A stretch of 44,113 bases of DNA, taken from Megamonas sp. UBA1799. GTDB taxonomy: Bacteria; Bacillota; Negativicutes; Selenomonadales; Selenomonadaceae. Position numbers and translations under genes: made by a program. Shown here one piece after another: positions 25,908-34,089 of the stretch. The stretch lies in NCBI GenBank assembly GCA_002319815.1, contig DCFR01000039.1, forward strand, positions 49,740 to 93,852, written 5' to 3'. Within the stretch, counting starts at the first letter, position 1; every line of letters begins with the position of its first letter. The notes below the pieces were generated by a model. That model was not told the origin of the DNA, did no database searches, and saw only the letters and a program-made list of their open reading frames with translations.

Positions 25908-27203
25908 TTATTTGAGAGGTTTTATAGGCATTGTTTTCATTGTTACGATCTTAAAAATTTGATCCGCCTCTAAGCAGTTAGTATCAAAAATAAAAACTGA
26001 ATTTTTTTCATTGAACAGTTTTTTTAGCGTATCATTATCGATTTTAGTATTGGACGGAAAAAAATATCTCGCCTTATCTTTAATAATTTCAAAAATGTCA
26101 ATCAAGCATGAAGTTTTTCCAGAAATCCGATGTCCATAAATAATGTGAATCGGGGAATTATACTTTAGGGCTTCTAAAATATTTTTAGAAATCTCATGCG
26201 CATTTGATGACTCTCTTGTTATTAAAAAGCTTGGCTTATATATTTTCCCATCAAAAGGTACTGGAATCATTGAATTGGAATCAAGAAGAAAATTTATCAA
26301 GTCATCTTTCTTAGGCACTTGAACTATTTGAGGCTCTTTATACCTATGTAAAGGATCAATAGGCATCGAATGTTTGACACATAAAGTCAGAAGGTCTTGG
26401 TAAAATGTAGAGTAATTATTCACAATAATACATGCTGTAATTCCATAATCTTCAAGAAGATCTTTTTTATCTGGTTCGAGTAAAGAACTTGTCACATAAT
26501 AGGCTTGGCATTCTGAACGACGCGTTTTAATTGCATCTGTAACAATAGACATGAGATCTGGTTCTTCGGATAAGCTGCATCCAATATAAAGGACATTCTG
26601 TTCACAAAAATCATCTTTCAATTTTGACAACATTTTGCCATTGCTTTTTATACTATCAATATATTGTCTTTTATTAAAAATCAATTCTTCACTACTGATG
26701 TATTGTAGATAATAGTGTACATCGCCGTGCACCTTAAATACCGTACTAAACGTATTGATATACGTGTCTGAAAATTCACGACGTGGTAATACTACATGGT
26801 ACTCCTTACAATTATTTTCAATTCCATCGTCAATATTAAGTGTGTATATATATTGTGGAAAAAGCTTGAGAAATGAAATCTTTTCAGCTGGTAACTCTAC
26901 ATTCGTAAAGTTAGAGGAAAAGTAGGAAAAACGTTCGCCCACAGAACTTCTTTTGCTGTAATATGGGCAAAGATCAGAAAAGCTTGAATTTTCATAATTG
27001 CTTATATCTTTTTCGTAGGTTTTAGCAGCAAATTCTTTCAAATAAACCGACATATCTTCTCCTGATGGTACACACCCGTCTAGTGCATGACATTTACGAG
27101 TAAAACCAGATCCTATAACCGGGACAAGCTTATTTCGTGATATGAGCGTGGCTAATTGTTTCTTGATATCTGTGTCAGTCTCCCATGAATAATCAATAAT
27201 CAT
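25908..27203 (-). CDS. SIR2-like protein with C-terminal P-loop domain, truncated by a frameshift
   Basis: Predicted NAD-consuming SIR2 effector joined to an NTPase. SIR2-type motifs are VIGSGFT (residues 29-35), TLNIDDGIE, KVHGDVHYYL and YIGCSLSEEPD, matching the NAD-binding GSG, the TxNxD and the catalytic HG of defence SIR2 domains. A Walker A motif GHRISGKT is at 357-364 and a Walker B-like VFIFD at 403-407. The frame ends soon after Walker B, too early for a complete NTPase; the missing part continues in another frame downstream. The Met at 27203 is chosen because GGAGGG lies six bases upstream; an earlier ATG overlaps that site. The layout resembles SIR2-STAND (Avs5-like) anti-phage proteins. 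Confidence 0.85.
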   Translation of the reverse strand: MIIDYSWETDTDIKKQLATLISRNKLVPVIGSGFTRKCHALDGCVPSGEDMSVYLKEFAAKTYEKDISNYENSSFSDLCPYYSKRSSVGERFSYFSSNFTNVELPAEKISFLKLFPQYIYTLNIDDGIENNCKEYHVVLPRREFSDTYINTFSTVFKVHGDVHYYLQYISSEELIFNKRQYIDSIKSNGKMLSKLKDDFCEQNVLYIGCSLSEEPDLMSIVTDAIKTRRSECQAYYVTSSLLEPDKKDLLEDYGITACIIVNNYSTFYQDLLTLCVKHSMPIDPLHRYKEPQIVQVPKKDDLINFLLDSNSMIPVPFDGKIYKPSFLITRESSNAHEISKNILEALKYNSPIHIIYGHRISGKTSCLIDIFEIIKDKARYFFPSNTKIDNDTLKKLFNEKNSVFIFDTNCLEADQIFKIVTMKTMPIKPLK

Positions 27204-27215
27204 TTTTCCCTCCAT

Positions 27216-27718
27216 TTACATTATTATAAATTTTCGACAATCAAAATAGCCCTTTTTACCAATAATTTCAGCTCATCTACAATGCTAAAAATCACATCAC
27301 ACGATATGATACAATCATTGTTTGCAATTCTGGGTATCTGCAACCAGCTAATTTAAATCCTTTCAGCAAGATGCAGCTAAGATAAGCCGCGTTTTTTACG
27401 ATAATAGCGATATTAAATCCTTTACTTTTTATGTTTTTCATTATAACGTTGCTTCATAGATCATGTCATCGCTTGCAGATAGACTATGCAATTTCCCATG
27501 GGACGAGATGCGAACAAAAAATTAGACTCTAATAGAGAAAATCTAGATACAATTTTCATTAGAACAGAAACATAAAGCTTTTCAGCTATACGATGAGAAA
27601 AAATCGGTCACCAAGGTAATTGCTCAATCAAGATTGTTGTGATCAATGAGAATTGTAACAGGACAACCTTATACTCCAAAATTCAAAAAATATATTGCAT
27701 GTTACAAATTCTACATAT
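27216..27718. other. Gene-free A+T-rich stretch between the SIR2 gene and rlmH
   Basis: About 500 bases with no supported gene. TTATAATAATG just before the SIR2 start could be a -10 element. Two copies of TTAAATCCTTT lie near 27352 and 27413. I see no integrase, tRNA or clear attachment-site repeat. It is probably the right border zone of the accessory island. Confidence 0.5.
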
Positions 27719-27762
27719 AAAAAAGAACTCCTGCCAAATCATGAAACATTTGACAAGAGTTC
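27719..27762 (-). terminator. Terminator of the walJ-htrA-rlmH operon
   Basis: 15-bp arms GAACTCCTGCCAAAT (27725-27739) and ATTTGACAAGAGTTC (27748-27762), with two imperfect pairs, around an 8-base loop. On the minus strand six T follow. It lies 15 bases past the rlmH stop. Confidence 0.9.
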
Positions 27763-27776
27763 CACTTTTGTCACTG

Positions 27777-28256
27777 CTACCAGTGATATTTTTCTCCGCG
27801 ATTAATCTTAAACGCCCGATAAATCTGCTCCACGAGTAAAAGCCGAACCATTTGGTGGGTAAAGGTCAACCGGGAAAAAGAAATGCGCTCATTCGCCGCC
27901 TGCCGGACTTCGGCCGACAGCCCAAAAGCGCCGCCGATGAGAAACGTGAGGTGACTGTCGCCGCCAACGCCCAAAGCATTGATGCGCGCCGCCAGCTCTT
28001 CCGAAGAATAGGCCTGTCCATAAACATCAAGGACAAAGAGATAGCTGCCTTTCGGCACTTGACGCAGCAAGCGCTCCCCTTCATTCCGGAGCGTTTTTTC
28101 TTTATCTGCCGCCGAAGGATTCTCCGGCATTTTTTCCTCGTTGATCTCAATAATATTGACTTTGGCAAATGGCGTCAGCCGTTTCGTAAACTCCGCGATC
28201 CCGGCTGTCAGATATTTTTCCTTAATCTTGCCCGCAGTCACCAGCGTAATTTTCAT
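27777..28256 (-). CDS. rlmH: 23S rRNA (pseudouridine-1915-N3) methyltransferase RlmH
   Basis: A 159-residue SPOUT methyltransferase that methylates pseudouridine 1915 in helix 69 of 23S rRNA. The SAM-binding knot is visible as FLIGGAFGLSAEV, and the C-terminus YRAFKINRGEKYHW has the conserved RGExYH end. The length is standard. The start overlaps the htrA stop (ATGA), so the two are coupled. The gene's 3' end is the integration site of SCC cassettes in staphylococci; here an accessory island begins right after its terminator. Confidence 0.97.
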   Translation of the reverse strand: MKITLVTAGKIKEKYLTAGIAEFTKRLTPFAKVNIIEINEEKMPENPSAADKEKTLRNEGERLLRQVPKGSYLFVLDVYGQAYSSEELAARINALGVGGDSHLTFLIGGAFGLSAEVRQAANERISFSRLTFTHQMVRLLLVEQIYRAFKINRGEKYHW

Positions 28257-29377
28257 CCGTTATTTTCCTGCGGCATTTCTTCAAGCACCACATCGACACT
28301 CGCCGTATCGCCGTTGCGCTGATATTTCACCTTTACGGTATCGCCTACCTTGTGCTCGGATACTGCCGCCCGCAGATCAGCAACCGTATTCACCGCCGTG
28401 CCGCCGACTTCAAGAATCACATCGCCGCGCTGCAGCCCGGCTTTGCCGCAAGGTCCGTTCAAAGTTACATTCTGGATATAAACGCCGGCATCGATATTGA
28501 GCTGATAGCCCTGCCGCGCCGCCGTCTCCTTATCAAAGACGCCCACGCCTAGATATGGCCGTACCACATGCCCGCTCGCCATCAGCTGATCCACAACTTC
28601 GCGAACGGCATTGATCGGAATTGCAAATCCCATGCCTTCAACACCATTGGCCGCTACTTTTGCACTGTTAATCCCAATCACCAGTCCATCGGCATTGACC
28701 AGCGCGCCGCCGGAATTGCCCGGGCTGATAGCCGCATCCGTCTGAATCAGCTTCAGCCGGCGTTCGCCAATATCAAGCGTACGATTCAGCGCGCTGATGA
28801 CGCCGCTGGTTACGCTTCCCTGAAATTCCAATCCCATAGGATTGCCAATCGCGATGGCCGGCTCCCCGACTACCAGATCGTCGGAATTGCCAAATGCCGC
28901 TGCCGTCAAATCCGTAGCGTTGATCTTCACGACTGCAATATCGGTAAGTTCATCCGCACCGACAATATGGCCTTTAAGACTGCGTCCATCCGAAAGCGAT
29001 ACAATAATTTCCTTGGCTCCGGCTACAACATGATTATTCGTCACAATATAGCCATCACTGCGGAAAATAACGCCGGAACCAACACCCTGCTCAACCTGCA
29101 CCTGATTGTTAAACCAGTCTCTGGCCACCGCTTTATTGGTAATGCCCACAACGGCCGGGCCGACAGCTTTTGCAGCCCTCACCGCCGGCGTGTTGCGTGC
29201 TTCCGATATGGGCTTTGTCCCCGACGATGAAGCGGCCTGCGAGGTTTCCGGAATGCCGCTGCCTTCTGACTGACGCGCATTACTGCTCGAGCAGCCGGTC
29301 AATAAAACCGCGCCGATAATAAAAAGTCCGGCCAAAACCGACATATAGGGTTTCCAATTCTTTCTAAAATATTTCAT
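28253..29377 (-). CDS. htrA: HtrA/DegP-like serine protease lipoprotein with PDZ domain
   Basis: A 374-residue trypsin-like protease for misfolded envelope proteins. The N-terminal LLTGCSSS resembles a lipobox, which would anchor it to the outer face of the membrane. The catalytic triad is visible: His in TNNHVV, Asp in LTDIAVVKI and Ser in SPGNSGGALVN. One PDZ domain (about 270-365) follows, with GLQRGDVILEVGG. AAGGAGGAG precedes the ATG. It lies between walJ (33 bases upstream) and rlmH (overlapping), the same order as yycJ-yycK-rlmH in Bacillus, but no walKR genes are in view. Confidence 0.96.
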   Translation of the reverse strand: MKYFRKNWKPYMSVLAGLFIIGAVLLTGCSSSNARQSEGSGIPETSQAASSSGTKPISEARNTPAVRAAKAVGPAVVGITNKAVARDWFNNQVQVEQGVGSGVIFRSDGYIVTNNHVVAGAKEIIVSLSDGRSLKGHIVGADELTDIAVVKINATDLTAAAFGNSDDLVVGEPAIAIGNPMGLEFQGSVTSGVISALNRTLDIGERRLKLIQTDAAISPGNSGGALVNADGLVIGINSAKVAANGVEGMGFAIPINAVREVVDQLMASGHVVRPYLGVGVFDKETAARQGYQLNIDAGVYIQNVTLNGPCGKAGLQRGDVILEVGGTAVNTVADLRAAVSEHKVGDTVKVKYQRNGDTASVDVVLEEMPQENNG

Positions 29378-29410
29378 ACCGATTCTCCTCCTTATGCAAC
29401 CGATACCTGA

Positions 29411-30172
29411 TTACAAACTAACCATGCCATCCTGTAACGTAAGAGTCAAGCCAATTTCTGCCGATGACAGCCCCTGTTCGCCCAAAATATCGCGAACCGT
29501 ATTCTCTGCCAGTTCCGGCCGATTATTTTCTTCACTCAGATGAGCCAGAAAAACTTTTGCCGGCCGCTGCTGCATATGAACCAGCGCCCAGGCCGCATCA
29601 TGATTGGACAAATGGCCATGATTCCCTAAAATGCGCTGTTTAAGCGGCCAGGGATACGAGCCCCGACGCAGCAAATCAGGATCATGGTTGGCTTCCAGCA
29701 CCAGAACATCAGAGCCTTCAATGGCTGCCTGCACTTCCCCGGTCACAAAGCCAAGATCCGTAGCCACTGTGCACTTGCGGCTGCCATCAATTTGATAGCC
29801 CACTGGATCCGCGGCGTCATGTGACAAGCCAAAGGTATGCACCGAAAGATTCTCCAGCTGCAGCTGCTCATGAATCACATGCAGGCATTCGGCCGGCAGC
29901 TTTTCCTTTGCCAAAAGGCAGGACAACGTATCCGGACGCGTGTAAACCGGCAGATGGTATTGCCGGCACAAAGTCGCCAATCCCTTCACATGATCGCTGT
30001 GCTCATGGGTAATAAATACTGCGTTCAAGGAATCGATTTCGACCGCAATCTCCGCCAGACTTTTTTTGATACGGCGGGCACTGATGCCGGCATCTACTAA
30101 AAGACGAACCCCATCCATTTCCACAAAAACCGAATTTCCTTTACTGCCGCTTGCCAATACTGCTACCTGCAT
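29411..30172 (-). CDS. walJ: WalJ/YycJ metallo-beta-lactamase-fold hydrolase
   Basis: A 253-residue metallo-beta-lactamase-fold protein. Metal ligands are seen in THEHSDHVKGL (HxHxDH), in GLSHDAADP and in LEANHDPDLL, with LGNHGHLSNHDA further on. WalJ/YycJ family members are thought to be DNA exonucleases coordinating cell-wall and replication stress. The start at 30172 has GGGAG eight bases upstream; a GTG three codons earlier overlaps the site. It leads the walJ-htrA-rlmH operon. The operon's two-component regulator genes, normally upstream in low-GC Firmicutes, are absent. Confidence 0.94.
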   Translation of the reverse strand: MQVAVLASGSKGNSVFVEMDGVRLLVDAGISARRIKKSLAEIAVEIDSLNAVFITHEHSDHVKGLATLCRQYHLPVYTRPDTLSCLLAKEKLPAECLHVIHEQLQLENLSVHTFGLSHDAADPVGYQIDGSRKCTVATDLGFVTGEVQAAIEGSDVLVLEANHDPDLLRRGSYPWPLKQRILGNHGHLSNHDAAWALVHMQQRPAKVFLAHLSEENNRPELAENTVRDILGEQGLSSAEIGLTLTLQDGMVSL

Positions 30173-30252
30173 GCTCTGCACTCCCGTTTATACGTAATGA
30201 AACGGCCTTTCCATCATCATAGAAAAACCGTCTGTAAAAAATCTGTAAATTA

Positions 30253-30277
30253 AAAAGAGCGTCTCACTGGACGCCCT
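30253..30277 (-). terminator. Terminator of the Fur-type regulator gene
   Basis: GGGCGTC pairs with GACGCTC (one wobble) around a loop containing the stop codon. On the minus strand TTTTTAA follows. The hairpin overlaps the last codons of the regulator. Confidence 0.7.
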
Positions 30278-30701
30278 TCTGTTTTTTCTGACATGCAGGA
30301 CACGTTCCGTAAAAATAGAACTGCCGCCCAACTAAATCATACTCTGTTTTTTCTGCAACCTTCCGCATAAAACTGCGGTCATCCACATCCATAATATCAT
30401 CCACCCGCCCGCACTGCATACAGCGAACATGCGGATGTGCCGAGGTATTCGCATCGTAGCGAAAACTTTCCTCGCCGACATTCAGCACTTGGACCAGACC
30501 GATTTCATTCAGAATATCCAGCGTCTTGTAGACCGTTGCCAGACTCATCGTTGGATACGTCGGCTGCAATTGATTATATATCGTTTCCGCATTCGGATGC
30601 TCCGTGGTCTTACTCAGCGTCTCATACACAGCCAAACGCTGCGGTGTGACTTTAAACCCACGGTTGCGAAGCATCTCCGTCACCTGTTTTGGTTCCAGCA
30701 T
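30264..30701 (-). CDS. Fur family metalloregulator (PerR-like)
   Basis: A 145-residue repressor with an N-terminal winged helix (KVTPQRLAVYETL, ATVYKTLDIL). The C-terminal dimer domain holds two CxxC pairs, CMQC and CPAC, for structural zinc, and HPHVRC in the regulatory metal site. The pattern, including DANTSAHPHVRC, is closer to PerR (peroxide sensing by Fe-catalysed histidine oxidation) than to Fur. PerR in anaerobes represses peroxide and oxygen defence genes. No peroxidase gene is adjacent. GAGGTGG lies before the ATG, and a strong promoter lies about 110 bases upstream. Confidence 0.93.
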   Translation of the reverse strand: MLEPKQVTEMLRNRGFKVTPQRLAVYETLSKTTEHPNAETIYNQLQPTYPTMSLATVYKTLDILNEIGLVQVLNVGEESFRYDANTSAHPHVRCMQCGRVDDIMDVDDRSFMRKVAEKTEYDLVGRQFYFYGTCPACQKKQKGVQ

Positions 30702-30810
30702 ATACCCACCTCTTTTTCATTTTCAACTAAAAAACAACACTACATTAATAAGGTTTATTTGCAATAAAGAAACATTCGTCAACGACAAATACTTTTCTAC
30801 GCTTAATTTT

Positions 30811-30839
30811 ATTCTACTAGCAATTGATTTCACTGTCAA
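30811..30839 (-). promoter_or_regulatory. Promoter of the PerR-like gene
   Basis: A consensus TTGACA (30834-30839) and TAGAAT (30811-30816) with a 17-base spacer on the minus strand. It implies an untranslated leader of about 100 bases. I do not see a clear PerR box on it. Confidence 0.75.
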
Positions 30840-30921
30840 TCCAAACCAACATATTTTTTCATAAAATCAGATAACTTTTCTGCTGACAGCTATTTTTTCC
30901 ATAAATTTTCCTGCTAGCTGG

Positions 30922-30950
30922 TTTACGATTCCCTTGAGATAGACTATACT
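30922..30950 (+). promoter_or_regulatory. Promoter of mgsA
   Basis: TTTACG (30922-30927) and TATACT (30945-30950) with 17 bases between them on the plus strand, 37 bases before the start codon. Confidence 0.65.
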
Positions 30951-30987
30951 AAAAAGAAAAGAACCTGCACCGAAAGGGGACGTTGTT

Positions 30988-31383
30988 TTGAAAACCATTG
31001 CACTGATTGCCCATGATAAAAAGAAAAATGAAATGCTGGAATTTGTCGGCCATCACAAAGAACTGTTATCGGAATTCCATCTGATTGCCACGCAGACTAC
31101 CGGCACGCTTATCAATGAAACTTTTGGCCTCAATGTTGAAACGATGATGTCCGGCCCGCTGGGCGGCGACCAACAGATTGGCGCCCGCGTCGCGACAGAA
31201 CAAATCGACTTTGTCATCTTTCTGCGTGATCCGCTGACCGTGCAGCCTCATGAGCCGGATATCAATGCTTTGCTGCGCCTCTGCGATGTCCATAACATCC
31301 CGCTGGCCACCAATCGCAAAAGCGCGCATATCTTGTTGAAATACATCGCCGACAAGAAAAATGCGGTTGAACCGGAAAAATAA
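30988..31383 (+). CDS. mgsA: Methylglyoxal synthase
   Basis: A 131-residue enzyme converting dihydroxyacetone phosphate to methylglyoxal and phosphate, a bypass of lower glycolysis used under phosphate limitation or sugar-phosphate overload. Family markers are IALIAHDKKK, the phosphate-binding ATQTTGTLI, SGPLGGDQQIGA with the catalytic-site aspartate, and FLRDPLTVQPHEPDINALLR. It begins with TTG; AAAGGGG lies eight bases upstream. It is a single-gene transcript with its own promoter and terminator. It is one of only two plus-strand genes in the window. Confidence 0.97.
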   Translation: MKTIALIAHDKKKNEMLEFVGHHKELLSEFHLIATQTTGTLINETFGLNVETMMSGPLGGDQQIGARVATEQIDFVIFLRDPLTVQPHEPDINALLRLCDVHNIPLATNRKSAHILLKYIADKKNAVEPEK

Positions 31384-31388
31384 CTACT

Positions 31389-31431
31389 AAAAAATCGCTG
31401 ACCAGCGTTTCATCCGGTCAGCGATTTTTTT
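31389..31431. terminator. Bidirectional terminator between mgsA and hydE
   Basis: Perfect 13-bp arms AAAATCGCTGACC (31391-31403) and GGTCAGCGATTTT (31416-31428) around a 12-base loop, with T runs in both directions. It ends both converging transcripts. Confidence 0.93.
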
Positions 31432-32497
31432 ATTTTCTGTGCTGGCGAAACCCCTGATCCTTTGCCACATAGCGGCCCATAGCCTGTATTTTCCCTTCCA
31501 TACAATGCCGGCAGGCCGCCGGAGTATCCGCCACGCAGGCCTTCCCCGGATACAGTGCATATTTACGGCGAGCTTCGCCTTCCGTAACATTCGGCATCAC
31601 AACATTAGCTCCCGACTGCAAGATCAGCACGCGGGCATCCGGCTGCAGCGTTTCCATCGCCGTGGTCGCCGGAATATTCGCTTCCGGCAGCAGCAGCCGA
31701 ATCAGTGAAACCATCCGCCGGGTGAGATGAAAATCCCCGGCGGCCGCCGTAGCCAACGGCGTATCACCATTGGGAATCAAAGGTCCAATCCCCACCATAT
31801 CGGCATCCAGTTGTTGAAAAAATAAAATGTCACGGGCCAGCGAAACATCCGTCTGTCCCGGCAGCCCTACCAAACAGCCGGTGCCCACCTCGTAACCAAG
31901 ACGGCGAAGATCCTGCAGGCACCGGCAGCGCTCTTCCCAGCGCATTCCCGGATCCATCTGTTCATACAGCCCGGCGTCGCTGGTTTCAATGCGCAGCAAA
32001 AACCGATCCGCTCCGGCCTCCCGCAGCAGCCGGTACTCTTCATAGCTTCTTTCGCCCAGCGACAAGGTTACGGCCAGATCCAGTTTTTTGACCGCCCGCA
32101 GAATCTCCGCCAGCCGTTCAGCCGTAAAATACAGATCCTCGCCTGACTGCAGCACAACCGTATGATAGCCAAACGCCTTTGCCTGCCGCGCCAGCCGCAA
32201 AATTTCTGCGGCCTCCAGCCGGTAGCGCTCCGCCTTGCTATTGCTGCGGCGCAACCCGCAATATAAGCAGTCCCGCCGACAATAACTAGAAAACTCAATA
32301 AGTCCCCGCAAATGGACGCCATCGCCGACATACGCGGCCCGCACACGATCTGCCGCCGCGGCCAACGCCTCTTCCGCATCGGCAGCACGCAGCAGCCGAA
32401 CGATTTCATCTTCCGATAACCTATGTATCTTCTCGGCCTGCCGAATCAATTCCCGTATATCCGCTTCCAGCTGAACCACGCGTCCCGCCTCCATCAC
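31430..32497 (-). CDS. hydE: [FeFe]-hydrogenase maturase HydE (radical SAM)
   Basis: A 355-residue radical SAM protein of the HydE/BioB-like fold. The cluster motif is CRRDCLYCGLRRSN (CxxxCxxC) near residue 75, with EFSSY before it. The barrel continues with VVLQSGEDLYFT, ETSDAGLYEQMDPGM and GTGCLVGLPGQT, all family stretches. HydE works with HydF and HydG to build the diiron subcluster of [FeFe]-hydrogenases, but neither partner is in this window, while all neighbours belong to [NiFe] maturation. The gene lies 30 bases after a small secreted protein and shares its promoter. The exact start is uncertain: GTG at 32497 or a nearby downstream codon. Confidence 0.9.
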   Translation of the reverse strand: MMEAGRVVQLEADIRELIRQAEKIHRLSEDEIVRLLRAADAEEALAAAADRVRAAYVGDGVHLRGLIEFSSYCRRDCLYCGLRRSNSKAERYRLEAAEILRLARQAKAFGYHTVVLQSGEDLYFTAERLAEILRAVKKLDLAVTLSLGERSYEEYRLLREAGADRFLLRIETSDAGLYEQMDPGMRWEERCRCLQDLRRLGYEVGTGCLVGLPGQTDVSLARDILFFQQLDADMVGIGPLIPNGDTPLATAAAGDFHLTRRMVSLIRLLLPEANIPATTAMETLQPDARVLILQSGANVVMPNVTEGEARRKYALYPGKACVADTPAACRHCMEGKIQAMGRYVAKDQGFRQHRK

Positions 32498-32527
32498 CGG
32501 ATAGGATTTTCTGCCGGTACAACCGCA

Positions 32528-32929
32528 TCATGGCTGCGGATTAAAAATATAATCCGCCACGCTCTGCATCGGCGACCCATCCGCATAACGCAGCGTTCCC
32601 ATCGGCACCTCCGATGCGCTCAGCTGCTCTTTCGTATCATATTTTAATATAACCGACGACAGAATCTGATAGGTCTTCGCCTGTCGGTTAAAATGCGTCC
32701 GATAGACAAACATATGATTGTCATCCGCCCGTACCACAGCGATTCGCGCCGTCACCTCATGGTCATTATCAAAGACCGGTGAATTCATATCCGCATAGTA
32801 CCCCGTATTGCCGCGCGCATCCACAAACTGCAGATCCGCATCCGCCAGGCAGGCCGGTTCCGCCTGACAAACCGCGCTCGCTGCCAGCAGCCATATCGCC
32901 AGCAGGAATATCGGTAATTTTTTCTGCAT
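32528..32929 (-). CDS. Small secreted protein of unknown function
   Basis: Not recognised. From the Met at 32929 it is 133 residues, with a clear signal peptide (MQKKLPIFLLAIWLLAASAV, then CQA) and a mature part of mixed beta-type sequence (FVDARGNTGYYADMNS, VRADDNHMFVYRTHFN). The frame extends upstream to 33088, but a good promoter (-10 at 32988-32993) lies inside that extension, so the shorter start is favoured. It is the first gene of a two-gene unit with hydE. Similar short exported proteins are common in Negativicutes-type genomes (general impression, not checked). Confidence 0.75.
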   Translation of the reverse strand: MQKKLPIFLLAIWLLAASAVCQAEPACLADADLQFVDARGNTGYYADMNSPVFDNDHEVTARIAVVRADDNHMFVYRTHFNRQAKTYQILSSVILKYDTKEQLSASEVPMGTLRYADGSPMQSVADYIFNPQP

Positions 32930-32987
32930 CTCATCGTCTCTTTTTCTATCCTGTATCGTATCAGGCATTTCTTTGCTAATCTTTTTC

Positions 32988-33016
32988 ATTATAAAGAATT
33001 TTATTGAAAACGTCAA
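32988..33016 (-). promoter_or_regulatory. Promoter of the secreted protein-hydE unit
   Basis: TTGACG (33011-33016) and TATAAT (32988-32993) with a 17-base spacer on the minus strand, close to consensus. It lies just past the hypE terminator, separating hydE from the hyp operon. Confidence 0.8.
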
Positions 33017-33028
33017 ACCACAAACCAA

Positions 33029-33073
33029 AAATGCCCCGCGAAGCCAGCTGCGCTTCCGGAGCATTTTTTTGCT
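33029..33073 (-). terminator. Terminator of the hya-hyp operon
   Basis: On the minus strand ATGCTCC and GGGGCAT enclose an inner stem GGAAGC/GCTTC, followed by TTTTT. It starts about 10 bases past the hypE stop. Confidence 0.8.
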
Positions 33074-33081
33074 AAAACTAC

Positions 33082-34089
33082 TCAGCAAATACGAGGGACC
33101 AAGCCTCCTAAAGGAACATCGACAACCCGGATGCCGCCGAGCGATGTCCGGATACCGACCTGCCCGGCAGCCTCGGCCGTCGTATGCCCGATCACGGCAG
33201 CTTCCTTTCCCAACGGGTGCGCATGCATGGCCTGCAGTACCGGCTCCGTATCTTCCGGCGCCAGAAAAGCAACCAGCTTCCCCTCATTGGCCAAATACAG
33301 CGGGTCGAATCCCAGCAAATCACAAACGCCTTGTACGGCCGGACGAATGGGAATCGCACTTTCTTCCAGCAAAACGCCGGTACCCGACTGCTCCGCCAAT
33401 TCATTGAGCACAGCGGCAATGCCCCCCCGCGTCGGATCCCGCAGCACGGCAATATGCGGCGCCGCCTGCAGCATGACCTGCACCAATCCGGCCAAAGGCG
33501 CGCAATCACTTTGAATGTCCGGCGGCAGCGTGATTCCATGACGCGCTGCCATCACAGTCGCGGCATGATCGCCAATGAAACCGGAAAGAATGACATTCAT
33601 TCCCGGACGGATGTTTTTCGGCGAAATATTTGTCCCGGGAATAATATCGCCAATACCAGCCGTGTTGATATAGACTCCATCCGCCGCCCCGCGGCCAACC
33701 ACCTTGGTGTCCCCGGTAGCAATCACGACGCCCGCTTCATCTGCCGCCTGCCGCATATCCTGAAGAATTCGCCGCAGTTCCTCCAAGGGAAACCCTTCCT
33801 CAAGAATCAAACCCATCGAAAGATATTTTGCCACCGCACCGGTCATGGCCAGATCATTAACTGTCCCGCATACGGACAGCCGTCCGATACTCCCACCGGG
33901 AAAAAAGCGCGGCTGCACAACATAGGAATCCGTTGTAAAAGCCACATGCCCTTCCATCCGCACGGCCGCCCCATCATGCAGTCCATTCAAAACCGGATTG
34001 CCCAGAATAGGAACGATCACATCCGATACCAACTGCTGACTCAGACGCCCTCCCGCGCCATGTGCCAAAGTAATTTTATCATTGTCCAT
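33082..34089 (-). CDS. hypE: [NiFe]-hydrogenase maturation factor HypE
   Basis: A 335-residue PurM-type ATPase. It dehydrates the carbamoyl group received from HypF on its C-terminal cysteine to a thiocyanate, the source of the CN ligands of the active-site iron. The C-terminus ends in PRIC, placing that cysteine last. The N-terminal ITLAHGAGGRLSQQL and VIATGDTKVVGRG are family signatures. The ATG at 34089 has GGAGGGAG about eight bases upstream and overlaps the hypD stop by 11 bases; longer in-frame starts run into hypD. It is the last gene of the operon. Confidence 0.96.
   Translation of the reverse strand: MDNDKITLAHGAGGRLSQQLVSDVIVPILGNPVLNGLHDGAAVRMEGHVAFTTDSYVVQPRFFPGGSIGRLSVCGTVNDLAMTGAVAKYLSMGLILEEGFPLEELRRILQDMRQAADEAGVVIATGDTKVVGRGAADGVYINTAGIGDIIPGTNISPKNIRPGMNVILSGFIGDHAATVMAARHGITLPPDIQSDCAPLAGLVQVMLQAAPHIAVLRDPTRGGIAAVLNELAEQSGTGVLLEESAIPIRPAVQGVCDLLGFDPLYLANEGKLVAFLAPEDTEPVLQAMHAHPLGKEAAVIGHTTAEAAGQVGIRTSLGGIRVVDVPLGGLVPRIC

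Noticed and set aside
25908..25960. Programmed -1 frameshifting at TTTTTAAG in the SIR2 gene
   Set aside because: Slipping there places a TAA codon directly in the new frame. The shift must occur later, at an A run that lacks a canonical heptamer, so a plain indel or sequence error is more likely.
17690..27800. SCC-like attachment repeat between the rlmH end and the left island border
   Set aside because: I compared the last bases of rlmH with the sequence around 17660-17760 and saw only short chance matches.
27639..27839. Plus-strand 66-codon frame at the rlmH end
   Set aside because: It runs through the rlmH terminator hairpin and into the antisense of rlmH; no ribosome site and no recognisable domain.
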